In this document: one piece after another, positions 8,962 through 17,095 of the stretch
Layout: each line of letters starts with the position of its first letter
Position numbering within the stretch: the stretch's first letter is position 1
Assembly: GCA_000227505.4 (NCBI GenBank)
Contig: AGIF02000001.1
Span: 702,035-766,034 of the forward strand
Source of the DNA: a gamma proteobacterium HIMB55
GTDB lineage: Bacteria; Pseudomonadota; Gammaproteobacteria; Pseudomonadales; Halieaceae
Direction of reading: 5' to 3'
DNA: 64,000 nt
Notes under the pieces: generated by a model
Told to the model about the DNA's origin: nothing
The model's database searches: none
The model's input: only the letters and a program-made list of their open reading frames with translations
Program-made: the position numbers and the translations under genes

Positions 8962-9031
8962 TCACCCAAATGTGTGTTGGGCCGTGATTTACCGATGACG
9001 ACAGCGTCGTCTGGTCAATTGGAGGCAAACA

Positions 9032-9448
9032 GTGAAAGTAGAGAACAGCGTTATCCCGACTCAGGAGCAGATGGCAGGGTTCATGTCCCCAGGCCCCGAC
9101 GGTCCCATTAGCATGGTTAACCTTCTGAAGTTCAAAGAAAAGGCGGTTTATAAGGACGGTCGTGAGACGGAGCTTACGGGGCAGGAAGCCTACGCTCTCT
9201 ATTCTCGAGGTGTTATGAAGACCTTGGCCACCGTTGGCGGAAAGCTCGTGTTCTCGGGTGACGTCAGTCGTCTCATGCTGGGAGAAGTTGAGGATCTATG
9301 GGATACGATCGCCATTGCTCAGTATCCCTCGCGTGCAGCGATGCTGGAGATGATGCAACTGCCAGAGTACCAGGAGATCTCGGTTCACCGCGAAGCGGGT
9401 CTGGCAGGACAGCTCAACATAGAAACGTGCAACGCCATCATCTTTTGA
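9032..9448 (+). CDS. DUF1330-type small protein
   Basis: The 138-residue protein resembles the DUF1330 (dimeric alpha-beta barrel) family: GPISMVNLLKFKEKAVYKDG near the N-terminus, then AYALYSRGVMKTLATVGGKLVFSGD and a segment on position matching (YPSRAAMLEMMQLPEYQE). The start is a GTG preceded by TGGAGG at good spacing. Function in this family is not established; the fold is shared with small monooxygenases and dehalogenating isomerases. It sits 70 bp after the sulfatase, in a gap that contains two small inverted repeats (near 8965-8981 and 8997-9011), and 54 bp before the first GST gene. A part in the same pathway is likely. Confidence 0.75.
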   Translation: MKVENSVIPTQEQMAGFMSPGPDGPISMVNLLKFKEKAVYKDGRETELTGQEAYALYSRGVMKTLATVGGKLVFSGDVSRLMLGEVEDLWDTIAIAQYPSRAAMLEMMQLPEYQEISVHREAGLAGQLNIETCNAIIF

Positions 9449-9502
9449 TTGAGTGAATTGGCACTTTATAGGCCGTAAGTCATCCACCATAGAGAAGATA
9501 AG

Positions 9503-10633
9503 ATGTCTACAAAGCGCAGTCGATTGTATGCAATGACACACTCCCTATATTCAGGGCGTGCGCGGAGCTATCTCATTAAAAACGGGATTCCGTTCGAGGA
9601 GTTGTCGACCGGGCATGAAAGCTTCAAGGCAGAAGTGCTCCCAAAGGGAAAGCTACCCACCATCCCCACACTCGTGACGCCCGAGGGCGAAGTGATTCGC
9701 GATGGCGCAGCCATTATCGAATATTTCGAAGCAGCGAACGACTATCCCGGTCAGCCTGTAGGTGCCAAGCAGCAGATCATCAGTGCGTTGTTTGATGTGA
9801 TCGGCACCGATGGTTTGCTTCGCCCCGCCATGCACTACCGCTGGAACTTCCCCGAGGACAATCTGGCATTTGTGCGATACCACTTTCTTCATTCTCAACG
9901 CGATACACCTGCGCGTGAGGAAAAAACCGAAGCGATGATGGATCGTATGCGTCATGCGGCGATGGTTTTCGGTGTCACAGACGAGTCGCAAGCAGTGGTG
10001 GAAGCCTTGTATCTTGAGCTGCTGGACACACTCAACGCGCACTTTGAGACACACCCCTATCTCTTGGGTGCAAAACCTTGCATCGGTGATTTTGGTCTGA
10101 TCGCACCTTTGTATGCACATTTGGGGCGAGATCCCCACCCGGCTCGACTCATGCAGCAACGCGCAACGTCTGTTTTTCGCTGGGTCGAGCGGATGAACCG
10201 CCAAGATGACGACTACCCTGAGTGGTTCAACCCAGCAGCGGGGCTTGTCGAGGAAGACCAAATCCCTGAGTCATTGATCGCCGTGCTTCGCGTTCTTTCA
10301 GAAGATTTTGTGCCTGAAACCTTGGCTGCTGCCGAATGCATCAACACGTGGCTCGAAGAAAACCAACCCGAAACAGGAACACCGGCCGTTGGCAGGCTTG
10401 CCGCTGCTCCCGGTATGGCAAAGTTTGAAGTTCGAGGACAGAGCATCAACGCCATTGCTCAACCTCACCGTTTTTACTTACTGCAGCGCGTGCAAGACAT
10501 TTATCGGTCTCTGTCAGGTGAGGACAGATTAAGCGTCGACAGTCTTCTTGCCGAATGCAGAATGACCCCAGTCATAACCAGTGTTCTAAGTCGGCGTATT
10601 GTGCGTTCAGATAATTTGGAAGTGTGGCAGTGA
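9503..10633 (+). CDS. Glutathione S-transferase-like protein with C-terminal extension (paralogue 1)
   Basis: The first 80 residues look like a GST thioredoxin domain: YSGRARSYLIKNGIPFEE, the cis-proline segment KLPTIPTL and DGAAIIEYFE in the gamma-glutamyl-binding position. A helical GST C-domain follows, with HYRW near 110 and the late LLGAKPCIGDFGLIAPLYAHL. At 376 residues it is well over the usual 200-230. The extra C-terminal part begins near IPESL and includes YRSLSGEDRLSVDSLL. The next gene shares the same layout, so the two are tandem paralogues. Possible roles are glutathione-dependent dehalogenation, ether cleavage or isomerisation, but the active-site chemistry cannot be assigned. 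The start has an AGAAG upstream. Confidence 0.75.
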   Translation: MSTKRSRLYAMTHSLYSGRARSYLIKNGIPFEELSTGHESFKAEVLPKGKLPTIPTLVTPEGEVIRDGAAIIEYFEAANDYPGQPVGAKQQIISALFDVIGTDGLLRPAMHYRWNFPEDNLAFVRYHFLHSQRDTPAREEKTEAMMDRMRHAAMVFGVTDESQAVVEALYLELLDTLNAHFETHPYLLGAKPCIGDFGLIAPLYAHLGRDPHPARLMQQRATSVFRWVERMNRQDDDYPEWFNPAAGLVEEDQIPESLIAVLRVLSEDFVPETLAAAECINTWLEENQPETGTPAVGRLAAAPGMAKFEVRGQSINAIAQPHRFYLLQRVQDIYRSLSGEDRLSVDSLLAECRMTPVITSVLSRRIVRSDNLEVWQ

Positions 10634-10726
10634 GAGGACCTTTCCCTTTTGCTGGTGAGGCTTTTCTAAAAGCGTTCTTGCGGCAATCTTCTATTGCAAT
10701 GAAGAAAGTAGTGTTTGGAGAAAAAA

Positions 10727-11767
10727 GTGAGTGAACTACAGCCAGTAAACTTGGTGGGGGGTACGGGTTCTCCCTATACCCAGAAAATGGTGGCGTTACT
10801 GCGCTATCGCCGCATTCCCTATCAGATTCAATGGGGGCAACCTGAAGCTGCCTGCGAGGCTCTAGGGGTCCAGAAGCCACGGCCGATTTTCATGCCCACG
10901 TTTTTCTTTGAGGGTGAGTCTGGGCTGACTGCTGAGTGTGATTCGACGCCGATCATTCGCCGGCTCGAGGAGACGTATAGCGGCCGCTCAGTGTTGCCAA
11001 CGGATCCAGCACTTGCGTTTATCGATTATCTCATCGAGGACTTCGCCGATGAGTGGTGCACGAAATACATGTTCCACTATCGCTGGCACTACGCGGCAGA
11101 TGCAGACAACGCTGGAACACTTCTCCCTCTGGGAATGGATATCAGCATGCCAACCGAGGGTTTACAGGCGTTCAAGCAACATATTTCGGAGCGCCAGATT
11201 GGCCGGCTTTATGTAGTGGGCTCAAACGACATCACAGCACCCGTTATCGACGCCAGTTACCGTCGTTTTCTCGCGGCAATGGAGTCGCATTTATCGAATC
11301 AAAAATTCATGTTGGGCGGACGACCCGGCGCGGGTGACTTTGGCTTACACGGTCAGCTGACACAGCTCGTCGGCTTCGATCCCACTTCAAGAGCCATTGC
11401 TCACGAGGTGTCGCCGCGAACTGTCGCATGGGTCGATCAGATGTGTGACCAAAGCGGGCTTGAAGCAACGCGCCAAGATTGGGTTGACCTCGAGGAGCAG
11501 CCAGAGAGCTTAAAAGCGCTGTTGAACGAGATTGGTCGTGTCTATGCTCCAGCACAGTTGGCCAACGCAGCTGCCGTACAGGCGGGCGAGAAGACTTGGG
11601 AGTGCGAGATTGATGGCGCCCGCTGGACTCAGCAAACGTTTCCCTACCAAGCCAAATGTTTGCGGTGGACCAACGAGCAGTATCAGGCGCTCTCAGTAGC
11701 CGACCGTGCGTTGGTAGATAGCGTGCTCGAGGGCACGGGTATCGAGGCAATGCTGTTCGCACCTTGA
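10727..11767 (+). CDS. Glutathione S-transferase-like protein with C-terminal extension (paralogue 2)
   Basis: From the GTG at 10727, which has GGAG 6 bases upstream, the product is 346 residues; an in-frame TTG at 10715 would swallow that ribosome site. The N-terminal domain has GSPYTQKMVALLRYRRIPY, the cis-proline segment IFMPTFFF and CDSTPIIRRLEE. The C-domain shares with the preceding protein HYRW, LGGRPGAGDFGL, a WVDQM helix, PESLKALL and the terminal ALSVADRALVDSVLEG. It therefore has the same extended fold and probably arose by duplication, though the two have diverged strongly. This copy keeps an SPY sequence at the GST active-site position, where the first copy reads LYSGR, so they may have different roles or form a heterodimer. 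Confidence 0.75.
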   Translation: MSELQPVNLVGGTGSPYTQKMVALLRYRRIPYQIQWGQPEAACEALGVQKPRPIFMPTFFFEGESGLTAECDSTPIIRRLEETYSGRSVLPTDPALAFIDYLIEDFADEWCTKYMFHYRWHYAADADNAGTLLPLGMDISMPTEGLQAFKQHISERQIGRLYVVGSNDITAPVIDASYRRFLAAMESHLSNQKFMLGGRPGAGDFGLHGQLTQLVGFDPTSRAIAHEVSPRTVAWVDQMCDQSGLEATRQDWVDLEEQPESLKALLNEIGRVYAPAQLANAAAVQAGEKTWECEIDGARWTQQTFPYQAKCLRWTNEQYQALSVADRALVDSVLEGTGIEAMLFAP

Positions 11768-11846
11768 GAGTGACTGCGTGTTCGAGACGTAATTGGAGTC
11801 ACCACGGTTGTGGCGGTTCCTCATCAGTTTTAGAGAGGGAAATGAC

Positions 11847-13073
11847 ATGGGATTTGAATTAAACGATCGGGTCATGGCGCTAAACGTCCAGTTGCAGGCC
11901 TTTATGGATAAACATATTTATCCCCGAGAGCACGATTGGCACGAGTGGTGTTTGGATCAAGACAAGCTCTGGACTACGCCACCTTGGTACGACGAGTTAC
12001 GAGCGCTGGCCAAGGAAGAGGGGCTGTGGAATTTGTTCCTTCCCCACGAGTATCAACCCTGGAGTCCGGGCTTAACTAATGTCGAAATTGCGCCATTGTT
12101 TGAAACCATGAGCAAGGTGTCTTGGGCGCAGTCGGTCTTCAATTGCAATGCGCCCGATCGTGGAAACATGGAAGTTTTGGCCAAATACGGTACCGAGGCG
12201 CAGCAGAAAGAGTGGCTCGAGCCACTGCTTGCCGGTGAGATTCGCAGTGCCTACGCCATGACTGAGCCGCAGGTTGCATCGAGTGATGCAACTAATATGG
12301 AACTCGAAATCAAGCGTGATGGCGACGAGTATGTCCTAAACGGGCGTAAATGGTGGACTACGGGTGCGGTGAATCCACGCTGCAAAGTTATGCTGGTAAT
12401 GGGTAAGTCAAACCCAGAGAACCCTCGACATCGTCAGCACTCCACAATCCTCGTCCCGAGAAATACACCGGGGATAACACTGGTTCGCGAGCTTCGTGTC
12501 TTTGACTCGCTGCACTCACCGGCGGGTGAGGCTGAGCTGCTCTTTGAAGATGTAAGAGTGCCGGTGACCAACATGATCAAAGGCGAGGGCTGCGGCTTTG
12601 AGATTGCGCAGGGCCGCCTCGGTCCGGGCCGCTTCCAATACGCGATGGGTTTTGTCGGGATGGCACAGCGCTGTCTAGAGCTGATGTGCTCGCGAGTCGA
12701 GGACCGCGTTGCCTTTGGTGAGCCTCTGATCAAGAAGACGAGCGTGCAGCATGAGATTGCTCGTTGCCGTTGCGATATTGAGCAGGCGCGCTTGCTGACG
12801 TTGCACGCAGCACACGTCATGGACACGCAGGGCATGGAAGCCGCGCGGCCACTGATTAGTATGGTCAAAATTGTCGCGCCTCAAATGGCGCAACAGGTGG
12901 CTGATCGCGCTATGCAGGTCTTTGGCGGTATGGGCGTTTGTCAGGACACGATGATCCCTGAAGTCTTCATGTTGGCGAGATTCTGCCGTATTGCTGACGG
13001 GCCCGATGAAGTGCACATGTCACAGCTCGGCAAGATGACCGTGCGGGAGATCAAAGAGGCCTCAGCCGCCTGA
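11847..13073 (+). CDS. Acyl-CoA dehydrogenase (ACAD10/11-like)
   Basis: This 408-residue FAD enzyme has the ACAD three-part fold: an N-terminal helical domain, the beta-domain motif YAMTEPQVASSDATNM (about 135-150) with LNGRKWWTTGA, and the C-terminal helical domain ending FGGMGVCQDTMIPEVF. The overall pattern recalls the ACAD10/11 branch, which acts on longer or hydroxylated acyl-CoAs; this is from memory. The ATG at 11847 follows a GAGAGGGA ribosome site, whereas the open frame extends 18 codons upstream without one. It closes the plus-strand block that starts with the sulfatase and is convergent with the dehalogenase-like gene. It would catalyse alpha,beta-desaturation of an acyl-CoA made from the block's substrate. 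Confidence 0.85.
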   Translation: MGFELNDRVMALNVQLQAFMDKHIYPREHDWHEWCLDQDKLWTTPPWYDELRALAKEEGLWNLFLPHEYQPWSPGLTNVEIAPLFETMSKVSWAQSVFNCNAPDRGNMEVLAKYGTEAQQKEWLEPLLAGEIRSAYAMTEPQVASSDATNMELEIKRDGDEYVLNGRKWWTTGAVNPRCKVMLVMGKSNPENPRHRQHSTILVPRNTPGITLVRELRVFDSLHSPAGEAELLFEDVRVPVTNMIKGEGCGFEIAQGRLGPGRFQYAMGFVGMAQRCLELMCSRVEDRVAFGEPLIKKTSVQHEIARCRCDIEQARLLTLHAAHVMDTQGMEAARPLISMVKIVAPQMAQQVADRAMQVFGGMGVCQDTMIPEVFMLARFCRIADGPDEVHMSQLGKMTVREIKEASAA

Positions 13074-13187
13074 GAAGGGATACCCCCCCGGGGTGGCGCT
13101 GGTAAAAGCTCAAGGACTTAACTTCGGTTTACCGGCGCTTCAACGCTGAAACAAAAGGGGCTGAGTGGTGCGCTGTCCCCCTTCTAA

Positions 13188-14270
13188 TTAGGCCGCTGAT
13201 CTTGCCACGGCGTCAATGATCACTTGAGACACCTCTTTGGGGCGGGTTTCTTGCAGAAAATGTCCCGCGCCTTTAATGGTTGTGTGCGACTGACCTTTGG
13301 CGCCGGGTACCCGTTCCAAAAAAATGGCATCACCGCCCTTGGTTACCGGATCGTCATCGGCAAACGCACAGACAAACGGTTTGTCGAAGTTGTCGAAAAA
13401 CTCCCATGCCAGCCGCTGTTGCTCGAGCGAGGGCGATGTGGGCAACGATGGCACCTGACTGGGCATGGCGCGGGGTCCCATCGTGTACTCGGCGCTTGGG
13501 AAGGGCGCGTCGTACGCCTTTGCAACCGGTGAGGGCAGCGGTGCTCGCATACCAAGCTTGTGAAGTAGCGCTCTCGCGATTTTCACAAGTGTTGGTTGTT
13601 GCTCGGTCATCATCGATAGCATGAGACCAATCGGTAGATGCACGGTTTCCCAGCAGAACTTCTGCCACACCGCGAAGATGCGCGCGGGGTTGCTCGCCTT
13701 TCCACCCCACGACAGAGATCGCATTTCCTTGGTCATGCTGAACAACGTGGGTGTCGGTTCGTTCGCTCGATAGTCTTCAACTTCGTCGATCATCGCTTGC
13801 GGAACGTCAGGGTTGTAGGGAAGTCCCGTATTGGCAATAACCACGTTTTCGAAGCGATTCGCATGCGCGGCAACCAACCTGAGACCAATGAGCCCGCCCC
13901 AATCCTGGCCAAAAAAGGTCAGCCCCGAAAAATCATTTTGCTCTAACCACGCACCCATCCACTCCACTTGGCGCTCGTAGGTATAGTCATCCCGCGCGGC
14001 GGGCTTATCAGTCTTGCCGTAACCGACGAGATCTGGGCAGATAACGCGGAGACCCGCACCTGTTAAGTAGGGAATCATCTTTCGGTAGAGATAGCTCCAG
14101 ACAGGCTGCCCGTGGATGCACAAGACAACGGGTCCGTCCCGAGGGCCTTCATCGATGTGATGGATTCTTAAATCCTGCCCATCGTGTGTCTTGATGGTCG
14201 TGTAATGGGGTTCGAACGGATAGTCCTTTAGACCCTCAAAGCAGCTGTCGGGTGTTCTTAGAATTTTCAT
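13188..14270 (-). CDS. Haloalkane dehalogenase-like alpha/beta hydrolase
   Basis: The 360-residue protein has the haloalkane dehalogenase (HLD-I) signature. HGQPVWSYLYRKMIP (53-67) provides the oxyanion region and W58. GQDWGG gives nucleophile D123 with halide-binding W124. FADDDPVTKGGD supplies the acid and GAGHFLQE the histidine. Such enzymes hydrolyse carbon-halogen bonds without cofactors, using Asp as nucleophile where most esterases use Ser. It is about 50 residues longer than typical HLDs, with the surplus in the cap region (about 180-270), which sets substrate size. It faces the acyl-CoA dehydrogenase and has a palindrome (14305) about 35 bp before its start. An epoxide hydrolase is an alternative, but the Trp after the nucleophile favours a dehalogenase. 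Confidence 0.8.
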   Translation of the reverse strand: MKILRTPDSCFEGLKDYPFEPHYTTIKTHDGQDLRIHHIDEGPRDGPVVLCIHGQPVWSYLYRKMIPYLTGAGLRVICPDLVGYGKTDKPAARDDYTYERQVEWMGAWLEQNDFSGLTFFGQDWGGLIGLRLVAAHANRFENVVIANTGLPYNPDVPQAMIDEVEDYRANEPTPTLFSMTKEMRSLSWGGKASNPARIFAVWQKFCWETVHLPIGLMLSMMTEQQPTLVKIARALLHKLGMRAPLPSPVAKAYDAPFPSAEYTMGPRAMPSQVPSLPTSPSLEQQRLAWEFFDNFDKPFVCAFADDDPVTKGGDAIFLERVPGAKGQSHTTIKGAGHFLQETRPKEVSQVIIDAVARSAA

Positions 14271-14304
14271 GGCCGAGCTCTTCTGTGTGGTTAAATGATT
14301 CTAT

Positions 14305-14321
14305 TGTCATATCTTATGACA
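14305..14321. promoter_or_regulatory. 7-3-7 palindrome upstream of the dehalogenase-like gene
   Basis: TGTCATATCTTATGACA is a perfect 7-bp inverted repeat around three bases, 34 bp before the dehalogenase-like start codon. Its half-site TGTCATA differs from the TGACATA half-site at 7111 by one base. The position would let a bound repressor block the promoter. Confidence 0.45.
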
Positions 14322-14376
14322 GTAAAAAGTGTCTGGCTAATGTAGACAACTTAAAGGGTGAATGACCTCAGAATGT

Positions 14377-14456
14377 GTTCACCAGTTCACCAGTTCACCA
14401 GTTCACCAGTTCACCAGTTCACCAGTTCACCAGTTCACCAGTTCACCAGTTCACCA
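14377..14456. repeat. 8-bp tandem repeat, 10 perfect copies (GTTCACCA)
   Basis: Ten uninterrupted copies of GTTCACCA, followed by one degenerate unit GCTCACTC. The array lies in the 337-bp space between the starts of the dehalogenase-like gene (minus) and the end of the Lrp gene (minus). Because 8 is not a multiple of 3, the unit cycles through all frames; the short frame reading VHQFTSSP is a by-product. Confidence 0.95.
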
Positions 14457-14607
14457 GCTCACTCCTTCGTTGAGTAAAGGCTGTATCACTGGGGCGCTCC
14501 TTGCGAGCAATAAATCCAGCATAGATTACTTTTACGGGTGGTTTTCTCAGGCAAGCTGGGCAGGGAAGCAGAAGGTTAGTAGAGCCGTTGTAGAGAGCTA
14601 GGGCTCC

Positions 14608-15069
14608 TCAGAGCCTTATACCTGATCGTTGAACCACAGACTCCATAACAGGATAGCTCTTGGACTCCTGTACGTTGGGAAGCTGGAGCAGCGAGCCGGC
14701 AAGAAGGTCCTTGTAATGCGTCATGTCCTTTACACGTGCTTTGACCAAGAAGTCGAATTCTCCGGAGACAAGGTGGCACTCCTCAACTTCGGGAATGAGT
14801 TCGATCGCGTCGGTAAAGGTTTTAAACGCGTCGCCTGCCGTTCGCTGCAAAGTCACTTGAACGAACACAACCAAACCAGCATCCAGTTTGGTGGGAGACA
14901 AGCGCGCGTAGTAGCCCGTAATCACACCCTGGCTCTCGAGCCGCTTTATACGATCGGTACAGGGTGATGCGGTGAGTCCAACGCGACGACCAATCTCAGC
15001 TACGCTCATCCTGCCGTCTTTTTGAAGCAACGACAGAATCTTTTTATCGGTTTTTGATAGGGCTTCCAT
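14608..15069 (-). CDS. Lrp/AsnC-family transcriptional regulator
   Basis: At 153 residues this is a standard Lrp/AsnC protein. It has an N-terminal helix-turn-helix (about 8-55: ILSLLQKDGRMSVAEIGRRVG then SPCTDRIKRLESQGVI) and a C-terminal RAM ligand domain with VEECHLVSGEFDFLVKARV. It is divergent from alanine dehydrogenase, 163 bp away. This pairing is common: the regulator senses alanine or another amino acid and activates the dehydrogenase gene. The intergenic region contains palindromes that could be its sites. A GGCTC/GAGCC hairpin spans the stop codon (14602-14615) but lacks a U-tract. Confidence 0.9.
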   Translation of the reverse strand: MEALSKTDKKILSLLQKDGRMSVAEIGRRVGLTASPCTDRIKRLESQGVITGYYARLSPTKLDAGLVVFVQVTLQRTAGDAFKTFTDAIELIPEVEECHLVSGEFDFLVKARVKDMTHYKDLLAGSLLQLPNVQESKSYPVMESVVQRSGIRL

Positions 15070-15090
15070 CGCTAAGTCTCGAATAGTGGT

Positions 15091-15153
15091 TTATTCAAAA
15101 ATAGCGCGAATAAAAAGTGGATTCCACTGCAATTTACTTAAATTTAATATAAT
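15091..15153 (+). promoter_or_regulatory. Putative alanine dehydrogenase promoter with Lrp-type palindromes
   Basis: The divergent region is AT-rich. It contains GAATAGTGGTTTATTC (15091-15106, 5-bp arms), a perfect 13-base palindrome AGTGGATTCCACT (15116-15128) and a consensus -10 box TATAAT (15148-15153). The palindromes sit at and above the expected -35 position, as for an Lrp-activated promoter. The -35 box itself is poor, which is in keeping with activator dependence. Confidence 0.45.
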
Positions 15154-15232
15154 TAAAGTTGTAATTAGCTCTTATCATCGCAATATCGCCTGCTGGTTTT
15201 AGAGGCCTCATCGAGTAAAAAGGTCAATCGTT

Positions 15233-16348
15233 ATGCGTATCGGTGTTCCGAAGGAAATAAAAAACCACGAGTACCGTGTGGGCCTACCACCTGCAGGCGT
15301 TTTCGAGCTGGTCAGCCATGGTCATGAGGTCATGATTGAGGCTAGCGCGGGTGACGGTGCCGGTTTTTCAAATGAAGACTATGTCGCTGCTGGCGCGACT
15401 ATTGTCGACGCGCCGGCGACAATATTTGCCGAGTGCGATTTGATCGTGAAGGTGAAAGAGCCACAGCCTGACGAGTGCCGTCAGCTGCGTCCGGGCCAAT
15501 TGCTGTTCACCTACCTCCACTTGGCTGCCGATCGTCAGCAGACCGATTTGCTTATGGAGAGTGGGGCAACGTGTATTGCATACGAAACAGTTGAGGGTGC
15601 AAACGGTGGTCTGCCACTATTGGCGCCTATGTCAGAAATCGCAGGTCGTCTGGCCGCTCAGGCAGGTGGAGACTTCCTCAAGAAGTCGAGCGGTGGCCGC
15701 GGTGTGCTTCTGGGTGGTGTGCCCGGTGTTGCACCGGCCAAAGTGGTTGTCATCGGTGGCGGGGTTGTTGGCACAAATGCAGCGCGCGTTGCGCAGGGTA
15801 TGGGCGCTCGCGTTGTGGTCTTAGACCGGTCACTCGATCGCCTCCGTTATCTAGACGACATTTTTATGGGACGTATTGAGACGGTCTGGTCGAGCGCGGC
15901 CGCATTGGAAGAGCAGGTCATGGATGCGGATCTGATCATTGGTGCTGTGCTAATTCCGGGCGCCGCTGCGCCTAAATTAGTGACGCGCGATTTGGTTTCC
16001 AAACTGCAAAAAGGCAGTGTCATGGTGGACGTTGCTATCGACCAGGGCGGTTGCTTCGAGACTTCTCGCGCCACGTCATACCAAGACCCCACTTATGAGG
16101 TTGATGGTGTTGTGCACTATTGTGTGGCCAATATGCCAGGTGGTGTCGCACGCACGGCGACGCTGGCGTTGACCAACGCAACACTTCCCTATGTCGTTCG
16201 ATTGGCAAATCAGGGTCTCGATGCACTGCGAGGTGACGCGCGGTTCGCCCTCGGCTTGAACGTCCATGCGGGACAACTTACGCATGCCGGTGTCGGGGAA
16301 GCGTTCAGCTTGGATGCAATCTCGCCCGCGGAAGCCCTGACTTCTTAA
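15233..16348 (+). CDS. ald: Alanine dehydrogenase
   Basis: The 371-residue length and sequence match NAD-dependent alanine dehydrogenase, which interconverts L-alanine and pyruvate plus ammonia. The N-terminus MRIGVPKEIKNHEYRVGL contains R15. K75 (VKVKEP) and H96 (YLHLA) are the substrate and catalytic residues of the family. The Rossmann fold starts VVVIGGGVVGTNAARVA (about 168-184). The start ATG at 15233 matches the conserved N-terminus exactly. The divergent Lrp-type regulator is its likely controller. A 12-bp palindrome (AGCGAATTCGCT) begins at the last base of the stop codon, before the COQ7-like gene. Confidence 0.93.
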   Translation: MRIGVPKEIKNHEYRVGLPPAGVFELVSHGHEVMIEASAGDGAGFSNEDYVAAGATIVDAPATIFAECDLIVKVKEPQPDECRQLRPGQLLFTYLHLAADRQQTDLLMESGATCIAYETVEGANGGLPLLAPMSEIAGRLAAQAGGDFLKKSSGGRGVLLGGVPGVAPAKVVVIGGGVVGTNAARVAQGMGARVVVLDRSLDRLRYLDDIFMGRIETVWSSAAALEEQVMDADLIIGAVLIPGAAAPKLVTRDLVSKLQKGSVMVDVAIDQGGCFETSRATSYQDPTYEVDGVVHYCVANMPGGVARTATLALTNATLPYVVRLANQGLDALRGDARFALGLNVHAGQLTHAGVGEAFSLDAISPAEALTS

Positions 16349-16390
16349 GCGAATTCGCTATAGTTGGACCGCTCAAAAAATGCGGCCCTT

Positions 16391-16930
16391 ATGAATACAG
16401 CGACACTCAAATCAGCCTCTGAACTGCCTTCCCATCTCGCGGGAGAGATGCGCTCGAATCACGCCGGTGAGACGGGCGCAGTTTGGATTTACAAGGGCGT
16501 TTTAGCGCTCTCGCGTGACGCTGAGATACGGGCCTTCGCAGGCCACCATCTCGAAACCGAGCAAAGCCACCTTGGCTTCTTCGAGGACTGGCTCACTTCA
16601 CGGGAAAAGAGTCTCTTACTTCCGCTGTGGCGCCTCTCGGGGTTTGTGCTGGGCGCGGTTTCTGCAATCGGCGGTCGAAACTGGGTCTATGGCTCAATCG
16701 AGGCGGTTGAAACCTTTGTCGTCAAACACTACGAGTCGCAGTATGCGGCACTTGAGGCTTACGGCGACGCGACGCTCACAGCGGCGATCCATCGGTTTTG
16801 CAGTGATGAGGCTGACCATCGCGACGAGGCTGGGGGCGAAGCCAAGCGTCAATCGGTACTTTTGAAGGCATGGTGCTGGGTTGTCGGCTTTGGGTCAGAA
16901 CAAGCAGTCAAAATTGCTCGACGAATCTGA
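16391..16930 (+). CDS. coq7: COQ7-type demethoxyubiquinone hydroxylase
   Basis: The 179-residue protein is a compact four-helix di-iron carboxylate protein. Ligand pattern from the ATG at 16391: NHAGE (E27), E57-x2-H60, E107 in EAVETFVVKHY, and E140-x2-H143. This is the COQ7/CAT5 arrangement, the last hydroxylation of the ubiquinone ring. LPLWRLSGFVLGAVSAIGG is the membrane-associating segment. A TTG at 16364 would add nine residues, but neither start has a good ribosome site. It follows alanine dehydrogenase by about 40 bp and ends at a likely terminator. It is unrelated in pathway to ald, so co-transcription, if any, is incidental. Confidence 0.82.
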   Translation: MNTATLKSASELPSHLAGEMRSNHAGETGAVWIYKGVLALSRDAEIRAFAGHHLETEQSHLGFFEDWLTSREKSLLLPLWRLSGFVLGAVSAIGGRNWVYGSIEAVETFVVKHYESQYAALEAYGDATLTAAIHRFCSDEADHRDEAGGEAKRQSVLLKAWCWVVGFGSEQAVKIARRI

Positions 16931-16970
16931 GACTCAGAGACCTTACTTATTCGTTGCCTGAACGCTTTCA

Positions 16971-16996
16971 CCGGACAGCCGGTCTGGTTTCGTTTT
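16971..16996 (+). terminator. Putative intrinsic terminator after coq7
   Basis: CCGGAC (16971-16976) pairs with GTCTGG (16982-16987) through a 5-base loop, with one G-U pair, and is followed by TTTCGTTTT. It lies 40 bp after the coq7 stop on the same strand. The stem is short. Confidence 0.5.
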
Positions 16997-17095
16997 ATCA
17001 TCTAGCCCATAAAAAAGGCTGTTAGGCACACACCTCTGGCAATAGCGCCGGTAGAAATGCTGCCAACAGCCACAAGCAGAATAAAAGGATAGGTC

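Noticed and set aside
9653-10261. 202-codon open frame on the minus strand
   Set aside because: Antisense to the first GST-like gene; rich in Cys, His and Arg like a shadow frame.
14377-14456. CRISPR array
   Set aside because: The units are contiguous 8-mers without spacers and no cas genes are present.
14362-14601. Short open frame reading VHQFTSSP repeats as a repeat protein
   Set aside because: It is the translation of an 8-bp DNA repeat in a 24-bp cycle; there is no ribosome site or flanking domain.
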